Below are positions 58,356 to 64,000 of a stretch of DNA of 64,000 nt, piece by piece. A program made the translations under genes and the position numbers. Origin of the DNA: Sporomusa termitida. GTDB lineage: Bacteria > Bacillota > Negativicutes > Sporomusales > Sporomusaceae. The stretch is taken from the NCBI RefSeq assembly GCF_007641255.1, contig NZ_CP036259.1, positions 1,674,001-1,738,000 on the forward strand, written 5' to 3'. The stretch's first letter is position 1; every line of letters begins with the position of its first letter. Below the pieces are notes generated by a model, which saw only the letters and a list, made by a program, of their open reading frames with translations, was not told where the DNA came from and searched no databases.

Positions 58356-61013
58356 ATGGCAACATGGACTAAAAACTTTAATTTCCGGGGCGAATGGAAT
58401 GGCACAGCCACTTATACCGTGAACGATATCGTGTTGTATGAGAATGCCTTGTACATTTGTCGGTCGCAGAATGTTAATATGGTGCCGACTACCGAGCCGA
58501 CGTGGCAGTTGTTTCTTGAAGGTGGCAGTAGCAACAATGCTATTGTGAATGAGGAAACGGGGGACATAGCTATCGGGAAAGACACCGAGATTCCTACCGG
58601 CAAAAATACGATTGCAATTGGTACAGGTGCTTTCGCGAAAGCTGATACAAGCGGTGTAGAAAATATAAGTATTGGTATGGGAACAATGGGTCGTTATTAC
58701 CTTGTTGACGGAGAGCAAATAACAACTTGTAATAACTCTGGAACGGGTAGCTACTATATACTTGGGAAGGCAAGAGCCCCTTTTATTAGAATATTTAAAC
58801 GGTATTGGGATACTCTAGATAATTTTTATTATAAATTACTCCCCGAACAAGTTTTGAATATAACGCTTAACTTTGAGGAGGGTGGTGGTATAGGAAATAT
58901 AGCACTTAGCTCTGATGATAATTATTTGGCTATTAGCTATAACAGTGCGCCATATTTTTCCTTATATAAACGAGAAGGAGATATTTTTTCTCTTTTAACA
59001 AGTCCCGTCAATATGCCAGATGCAATGCCATATAAGTTATTGTTTTCGCCTAATGCTAACTATTTAGTTGCAGTAACCTATCCGGGTATATTTATGATTT
59101 ACAAACGAGAAGGAGATACTTTTACTAAAATTAATAACCCCCCTAATCCGCCTACGGGCATCAAGACTATAGCATTTTCCTCTAATGGAGTATACTTTGC
59201 TCTTGGGGGAAGTAACGCCCCATATCTTTTTTTGTATAAGCGTGATGGAGATACTTTTACCTTTCTTAATACAATAACTGAAGTGCCAATTGGCGTTGTC
59301 AATCACATTTCGTTCTCTCCCGATGACGATGAGAAATATTTAGCTGTTTCACTAGAAAATTCTCCATATATTATAGTATATGAGAGATATGTAGATAGTT
59401 TTTCTAAATTATCAGATCCAGTTGATTTACCTACTTCAGCCTGTGATAATTTGAGTTTTTATAAGGGTGTAGGAGAATCATTAAAGATAGCTATGTGCTT
59501 CGGTTGGGAAAAGCGGCTTGTTGTATATCAGATCAGCGATAACACGCTAAACAGAATAATTGATCAAACAGATGACACTTATCTTGCGGTTGCACCGGCT
59601 GCTATTTTTCCGATAATCATTGGCGGTCATCCGGTTTTAATACTTGGTAACGGTAATAATGATGAAATAAGCATGTGGGCTCTTAGCGAAACCGCTGCTA
59701 AGCGTATGTCTGGTAAATTTATAATAGATACAGATAATATGACTGGACATGGCAATGTTGTGGTTGGCTCAAAAGCAGGAACTCAATTAACATCCGCAAA
59801 TAGAAATATTGTGCTTGGTTACCAATCGGGAAATGGCATATCTACTGGTTCTGATAATATTCTTTTAGGACAATGGGCATTGTCACACGGTGACGGCTAT
59901 TCCAATATTGGTATAGGTTATTATGCGCTTAACGGGTTTGTAGCAGACACAATCGGTGGCAGCAATATTGGTATTGGTTACTACTCCATGGGGGGAGGCA
60001 TACAAGGATCAAATAATATTGGTATAGGTTATGCTGCTTTGTGTGGGTGGAATGGGAATAATACAGGATATGATAACATCGCTATGGGATACTACGCACT
60101 AGGCTATGGCACATCGGGGAGTCAAAATATTGGCATAGGCTATTATGCTTTGTGTGGGTGGAATGGGAATAATACGGGATATAGTAACATCGCCATGGGA
60201 TACTACGCACTAGGCTATGGCACATCGGGGAGTCAAAATATTGGCATAGGTTATTATGCTTTGTGTGGCTACAATTATGACAATATGGGTGATAGCAATA
60301 TTGCATTAGGGTATTTTTCTATGAGTAGCGGTGTTGATAATTCAAGCTATAATATTGGTATAGGTGATAACGCAATTGCCAATGGATTAAGTAATGCAAA
60401 TGGTAATATAGCTATTGGACAAGCCGCTTTGCAAGGTAAAAGGGTTAATGGAAACGAAACTCCTATTTCTGGTTCTAATAATATAGCAATTGGGAGAAAC
60501 TCTTTGCGAGAGCTGGCTACTTATTCCAACTGCACCGGTCTAGGCGCCAACTCCGCAGTAACCAGTGACAACCAAGTCCAACTAGGCGACTCCGCCACAA
60601 CCGTATATGCCTATGGCGCCCTGCAAGATCGGTCAGATGAGCGCGATAAGGCCGATATTCGGGATACCGAGCTTGGCCTAGATTTCATCTTGAAACTCCG
60701 TCCGGTTGACTTCAAATGGGACTATCGGGAAGATTACCCGGAAGGCGAAGAAAAAGACGGCAGTAAAAAGCGCAGTCGGTATCATCATGGTCTAGTCGCG
60801 CAGGACGTGCAACAGGTCATAGCCGACACCGGCAAGGACTTTGGTGGCTTCCAGGACCATAGCGTAAACGGCGGCAAGGATGTATTGAGCATTGGCTATA
60901 CGGAGCTTATTGCGCCGCTGATTAAGGCTGTGCAGGAGCAGAATGAGCTTATTTTAAGGCAGCAGCAGGAGATTATTGAGTTGCAGAATCTGGTTGCTTC
61001 TTTGGTCAAGTAG
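58356..61013 (+). CDS. Tail fibre 2: shared ends, beta-propeller-like insert, S74 chaperone
   Basis: 885 residues. Residues 1-50 repeat fibre 1's N module (NFNFRGEWNGTATYTVNDIV). Residues about 110-460 are a different, propeller-like part with four to six blades (IALSSDDNYLAISY, LLFSPNANYLVAV, IAFSSNGVYFALGG, ISFSPDDDEKYLAV). Residues 480-715 are GIGYYAL-type head repeats. Residues 760-885 are an S74 chaperone nearly identical to fibre 1 (DERDKADIRD, HHGLVAQDVQQV). It has its own AAGGAGTGA site and is 24 kb from the tail module. Likely an alternative receptor-binding fibre. Confidence 0.82.
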   Translation: MATWTKNFNFRGEWNGTATYTVNDIVLYENALYICRSQNVNMVPTTEPTWQLFLEGGSSNNAIVNEETGDIAIGKDTEIPTGKNTIAIGTGAFAKADTSGVENISIGMGTMGRYYLVDGEQITTCNNSGTGSYYILGKARAPFIRIFKRYWDTLDNFYYKLLPEQVLNITLNFEEGGGIGNIALSSDDNYLAISYNSAPYFSLYKREGDIFSLLTSPVNMPDAMPYKLLFSPNANYLVAVTYPGIFMIYKREGDTFTKINNPPNPPTGIKTIAFSSNGVYFALGGSNAPYLFLYKRDGDTFTFLNTITEVPIGVVNHISFSPDDDEKYLAVSLENSPYIIVYERYVDSFSKLSDPVDLPTSACDNLSFYKGVGESLKIAMCFGWEKRLVVYQISDNTLNRIIDQTDDTYLAVAPAAIFPIIIGGHPVLILGNGNNDEISMWALSETAAKRMSGKFIIDTDNMTGHGNVVVGSKAGTQLTSANRNIVLGYQSGNGISTGSDNILLGQWALSHGDGYSNIGIGYYALNGFVADTIGGSNIGIGYYSMGGGIQGSNNIGIGYAALCGWNGNNTGYDNIAMGYYALGYGTSGSQNIGIGYYALCGWNGNNTGYSNIAMGYYALGYGTSGSQNIGIGYYALCGYNYDNMGDSNIALGYFSMSSGVDNSSYNIGIGDNAIANGLSNANGNIAIGQAALQGKRVNGNETPISGSNNIAIGRNSLRELATYSNCTGLGANSAVTSDNQVQLGDSATTVYAYGALQDRSDERDKADIRDTELGLDFILKLRPVDFKWDYREDYPEGEEKDGSKKRSRYHHGLVAQDVQQVIADTGKDFGGFQDHSVNGGKDVLSIGYTELIAPLIKAVQEQNELILRQQQEIIELQNLVASLVK
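60038..60259 (+). repeat. Tandem 111-base repeats in fibre 2
   Basis: Two nearly identical 111-base (37-codon) units, 60038-60148 and 60149-60259, with a third partial copy beginning at 60260. They encode ALCGWNGNNTGY...NIAMGYYALGYGTSG. Confidence 0.85.
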
Positions 61014-61021
61014 TAATGCAA

Positions 61022-61052
61022 AATCCCCGGCAAAAATTCGATGCCGGGGATT
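61022..61052. terminator. Convergent terminator between fibre 2 and the pilin-like operon
   Basis: AATCCCCGGCA/TGCCGGGGATT perfect 11-bp stem with a 9-base loop. It sits between convergent genes. Confidence 0.75.
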
Positions 61053-61107
61053 GGCTTATTTGTTTGGCCAACCGTAATATTCCCCAAGAGAGGTTTGTTT
61101 ACTATAA

Positions 61108-62649
61108 TTAATTACTCCACGAAAGAACAGAAAAATCTGAGCCGGGACCAGAACCGGGGCTTAAATTTAATGCAGGCGCTATTAAATCACTATGCAGTAT
61201 TTTAACTCCTGATATAAATATGGTGTTATTAGAATATAATCCAGCGACGGTAACACCGGCATTGTTGGCATTTATATAATTACCCGCAATCATAAGAGTC
61301 GTTGGAGCTGTACCGCCAGATAGGCTTATGTTATTTGTTGCTGATACCATCCCAACTCCTTTTCCACTTATAACAGAATTTGAATTATTAAGTGTAAAAT
61401 CTCTTGTGTATATTTTTGTAACCGCATCAGATAAATCTTTATTAATGGATCCCCCGTTTAATGTCACGTTAGTAGTTGCCACTACGGTGAGTTCTTTACC
61501 ATTAACGTATGTATCACTATTTACGGTTAGACTTCCAGAAGTATACAGATTAACAGTGCCATTATTTCCGGTTTCAATATACCCCCCAGTAATAGGTATT
61601 CCTGCAACTGCATAGATGGTTACAGAATTGCCTTTAATGTAAGAGGCGGCTGAATTGAGTTCCATGCGGCTAGAAGTGTATAGGTTTATAGTTCCATTTG
61701 GAGAATTAATAGAGCCTCCTGTGAAGGAAAATCCATTTTTAGCGTATATAGTTACATTCCCACCTGTAATTCTAGAACCTGCTTCCATAGTAAATGTTCC
61801 ATTAACGTATATTGTTACAGAATTTCCCGGTGGTATTGTATAATTCTTATTCACGACGTAACTTCCATCACAATAATAGGTAGACTGTGACAATGTATTT
61901 CCACTAATGGTTTTTAGATTAGTTCCTCCTGGTATGGGCAAAGTCGGAAAATTTGCCATCGGATTACTGGGCATTAATGATGCTGGGTCAGGAATATCTA
62001 TGGTGCCTTGATTACTAAGTTTTTTAGGAGCACCTGCGGTTATTTGCGAAATGTTAGTACTATTAACAGTATTATTTCCTGCTGTAACAGTAGGGGCATA
62101 AGCATATCCCGATATTGTGCCGGTTGACGACCAATTCAAATTAATAATTGTGTTTGAAGCGATATCGCCGATTATTTGGGTTGAAGTGCTGTTAATATCT
62201 AACGTCCCATTTGAAAAAGCACTATAATTATATATACCACTTCCTCCTTGCGATCCCGTCTTTACATTCACTGTCACAGTCTTTTGTGAGTCGCCTACAT
62301 ACCCTTCTGAGGTAATTGTATAAGTATTTCCTGGCTCTGGGGCAGAAAAGGGGTCAATTGGTGGGTTTATCTTGACTATATAGTATTTATCCTCCGAGCC
62401 ATCAAAACTATTATGGCTATCATTGTTAATCCAACCCCAATCCGTCCTCCCATTAGCAATCGCCACAATGGCCCGCTTGGCTCCAGCCTCAGCCACGAAC
62501 TGAGCTTCAACCAGATTTTTATTTACCGATGTCAATTTAAGCTGAGTTGTAACCATGGGAGTAAGACCGGCTACAATAATGCCGGCAAACGCCATGATGA
62601 AAAGAGCTAACATAGTTGACAAACCGCTTTGATTTCTTAAATGTCTCAT
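61108..62649 (-). CDS. PilX-like protein with beta-helix repeats (513 aa)
   Basis: N-terminal pilin-like helix (SGLSTMLALFIMAFAGIIVAG) without the usual Glu5, as in PilX-type minor pilins. About 400 residues of Gly/Asn/Thr/Ser-rich repeats follow (NSVTIYAVAGIPITGGYIE, GTVNLYTSGSLTVNSD), a right-handed beta-helix pattern. Last gene of a three-gene minus-strand operon. Likely an adhesive tip or minor component of a type IV pilus or secretion pseudopilus. Confidence 0.7.
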   Translation of the reverse strand: MRHLRNQSGLSTMLALFIMAFAGIIVAGLTPMVTTQLKLTSVNKNLVEAQFVAEAGAKRAIVAIANGRTDWGWINNDSHNSFDGSEDKYYIVKINPPIDPFSAPEPGNTYTITSEGYVGDSQKTVTVNVKTGSQGGSGIYNYSAFSNGTLDINSTSTQIIGDIASNTIINLNWSSTGTISGYAYAPTVTAGNNTVNSTNISQITAGAPKKLSNQGTIDIPDPASLMPSNPMANFPTLPIPGGTNLKTISGNTLSQSTYYCDGSYVVNKNYTIPPGNSVTIYVNGTFTMEAGSRITGGNVTIYAKNGFSFTGGSINSPNGTINLYTSSRMELNSAASYIKGNSVTIYAVAGIPITGGYIETGNNGTVNLYTSGSLTVNSDTYVNGKELTVVATTNVTLNGGSINKDLSDAVTKIYTRDFTLNNSNSVISGKGVGMVSATNNISLSGGTAPTTLMIAGNYINANNAGVTVAGLYSNNTIFISGVKILHSDLIAPALNLSPGSGPGSDFSVLSWSN

Positions 62650-62658
62650 CTGGTCACC

Positions 62659-63147
62659 TCACATATTGGGAAGCGATATGGTGAATTCATTAAACGTAAT
62701 TATTGGACTGTTACTAAATGCCCTGTCAATTACTTCTATAGAAACGGTTAATGTTTTATTAGCAACTGATTCAAATGTTATATTTTTTATTACAGCAGAA
62801 GTCAAATTTTTAGTTGTTGTATTGCCGTCGGTGTCTATTCTCTCTACCATGAGAGCATTAGCATTATCGCCAGTACCAATAAAGATTCGGCAATTTCTGT
62901 TATCTACAGTAAATTCAATTTCCGTTGAACTTACTCGCGTAACATTTGTAGCATATCTGATTTCATTTGACAGAGCGTTAAAAATTTCGCGTTCGCTGGA
63001 GATGTTCCGCTGTTGTGCCATGTTGATTTGAAAGGTTTTAATAGTGGTTGTTAAGGTCCCAAAGATAGGCGCTAAGATTATTAGCATGATGGCCATGCCA
63101 ACCAGGAGCTCAACTAGAGTAAATCCACGATCATTCAGTTTTAACAT
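62659..63147 (-). CDS. Type IV prepilin-like protein (162 aa)
   Basis: Standard type IV prepilin start MLKLNDRGFTLVELLVGMAI with cleavage after Gly and Glu5 present, then a single helix and a beta domain. Processed by a PilD-type peptidase. Precedes the PilX-like gene by 9 bases and overlaps the upstream pilin-like gene. Confidence 0.82.
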   Translation of the reverse strand: MLKLNDRGFTLVELLVGMAIMLIILAPIFGTLTTTIKTFQINMAQQRNISSEREIFNALSNEIRYATNVTRVSSTEIEFTVDNRNCRIFIGTGDNANALMVERIDTDGNTTTKNLTSAVIKNITFESVANKTLTVSIEVIDRAFSNSPIITFNEFTISLPNM

Positions 63148-63808
63148 AGTAGTATCCTATCAATCTAACATTATTAGGCTCATTGCCAGTTTCTAAATAA
63201 GGCCATGAAACCGTAATTTGATAGGTGCTAAGGTTATATTGGCCGGCTGGATTTGTATAGTACCCATCTAACGTGGAAAGAGTAATAGGTTCAGTTGTAA
63301 CCCTATATTGCATCCCTGATTGAGTAACAACTTCTTGAGCGGGAGGATTGATTGCTGCTGAACCGTCAAGCAAATTCAATTGGTCAAGTCTTTGTTGAGC
63401 AATATAAGTGGCTGCTGTGTGACCAGACGCGGCTACCGTAGATTTAGATATGTACATACAAGTTCCAAGTATGGCCGTTAATGCAACAACCGTTATGAGG
63501 ACTCCAAGCATGGAATCAACCAATATCCAGCCGGCTTGCGACTTCATTTTAGTAGTGAGTTTTATACGGGCACGTTTAACAAGTTCTAAAACTAATAATA
63601 GATCCCAAAGTAATGAAACCACAAACAAGACAGTAATAGTAGTAATCGCTAATGCTTCAGCGAAATCTTGAACACCGTAGCTATATGCAGGAATAAGAAT
63701 TAGTGCTAAAAGTACAGCTGCGACAAAAATAAAGTAAATTGCTTTGAGTAAGATTATTGAGGTTTTCTCATTTTGGTATGCTTGTTCAAGATCATCCAAA
63801 TACTTCAT
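63131..63808 (-). CDS. Pilin-like protein with an N-terminal two-span extension (225 aa)
   Basis: First about 90 residues carry two membrane helices (LLKAIYFIFVAAVLLALILI, TTITVLFVVSLLWDLLLVL). Then KSQAGWILVDSMLGVLITVV aligns with a prepilin start (G-W-I-L-V-D, Asp in place of Glu5), followed by a pilin beta domain. GGGAGGTA precedes ATG 63808; the internal ATG has no ribosome site. Either a real fusion or two genes joined by loss of a stop. First gene of the operon. Confidence 0.65.
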   Translation of the reverse strand: MKYLDDLEQAYQNEKTSIILLKAIYFIFVAAVLLALILIPAYSYGVQDFAEALAITTITVLFVVSLLWDLLLVLELVKRARIKLTTKMKSQAGWILVDSMLGVLITVVALTAILGTCMYISKSTVAASGHTAATYIAQQRLDQLNLLDGSAAINPPAQEVVTQSGMQYRVTTEPITLSTLDGYYTNPAGQYNLSTYQITVSWPYLETGNEPNNVRLIGYYYVKTE

Positions 63809-64000
63809 GTAAATACCTCCCTAATATTACATATATTTCTTAATAAGTTCGATATAAGGGAAAATATACCTTTTAAAAAATAATTTTATTAGAATTGTAT
63901 TTATATTTTGAGATACACTCCGAGGCATCTTGGCAAAGAGAGCTATTGAATAAAATACAGATAACTATAAAGTGTTAATGAGATAACACTGATTGATGTG
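63809..64000. other. AT-rich tail of the window without a gene
   Basis: 192 bases with no open frame of note. It includes the ribosome site of the pilin-like operon and probably its promoter. Nothing of sigK is visible. Confidence 0.5.

Larger units (their letters stand above)
6097..64000. mobile_element. sigK-intervening (skin-like) prophage, left end to edge of window
   Basis: Everything right of the sigK break appears to be one element: recombinase at the edge, immunity region, replication and recombination, packaging, capsid, tail, lysis, accessory genes, and a pilin-like operon. No second half of sigK is found, so the right end lies beyond 64 kb. The late genes form an intact tailed-phage plan of the podovirus type: no tape-measure or contractile sheath protein is seen, while internal ejection proteins are present. 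The pilin-like genes at 61-63.8 kb could be cargo of this or of a nested element. Confidence 0.75.

Noticed and set aside
1-64000. CRISPR arrays and rRNA genes
   Set aside because: No regularly spaced repeat-spacer pattern or rRNA-like sequence was seen; the palindromes at 24.3 kb and 111-base units at 60.1 kb lie within coding genes.

Overview
The window starts in the chromosome of an endospore-forming bacterium and, from about 6.1 kb to its right edge, lies inside a large prophage that splits the sporulation sigma-factor gene sigK. This is a skin-like (sigK-intervening) element. The spore genes (YyaC family, pro-sigma-K) place the host among the spore-forming Firmicutes. A type IV pilus-like operon and a candidate spanin pair would suit a diderm lineage such as Negativicutes/Sporomusaceae, but that assignment is inference.

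Layout. 1-5.5 kb is host DNA: an NlpC/P60 hydrolase end, an ABC exporter, a ZnuCB-like metal transporter, an HD-domain protein, YyaC and a 32-residue membrane protein. 5.6-6.1 kb holds the 5' half of sigK with its pro-sequence. Its reading frame is broken just after the conserved GNELTL stretch, and a large serine recombinase (SpoIVCA type) converges on it. The 3' half of sigK is not in the window, so the element is longer than 57.9 kb and its right junction lies outside. 7.8-11.7 kb is the left immunity region: a CI-like repressor, a Cro-like gene with an apparent AUA start, coiled-coil proteins, a membrane-protein cargo gene and micropeptides. 12-22.5 kb is the early region: YqaJ/RecT recombination, an acyl carrier protein, an AbrB-like regulator, a sliding clamp, a PAPS-reductase-like protein, DnaD/DnaC-like replication genes, RusA and an ArpU-like late regulator. 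HicAB follows.

24-52 kb is the virion module, a podovirus-like plan: small and large terminase, portal, scaffold, an SU10-type capsid protein, adaptors, a trimeric tail fibre with an S74 chaperone, several receptor-binding or tail genes, ejection proteins, and a 2,722-residue polyvalent internal protein with murein-hydrolase-like, zincin-like and nuclease-like segments. 52-53.9 kb is lysis: holin, a vestigial amidase, a GH25 muramidase, and two genes overlapping in different frames that look like a spanin pair. 54-58 kb is accessory: an Abi_2 defence gene between two structured RNA candidates, a gene with two LexA-like boxes, a second XRE repressor/Cro pair with DUF3102 and ORF6C proteins, an inverted-repeat element and a truncated XRE gene. 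58.4-61 kb is a second tail-fibre gene sharing its N- and C-terminal parts with the first. 61-63.8 kb is a leftward pilin-like operon.

How it fits together. In other sporeformers the recombinase excises such an element in the mother cell and rebuilds sigK. Here the element also carries a nearly complete phage genome, so sporulation-linked excision and ordinary prophage induction may share one recombinase. The second fibre gene, the polyvalent effector protein, the Abi/RNA unit and the overlapping lysis genes are the parts most worth a second look.
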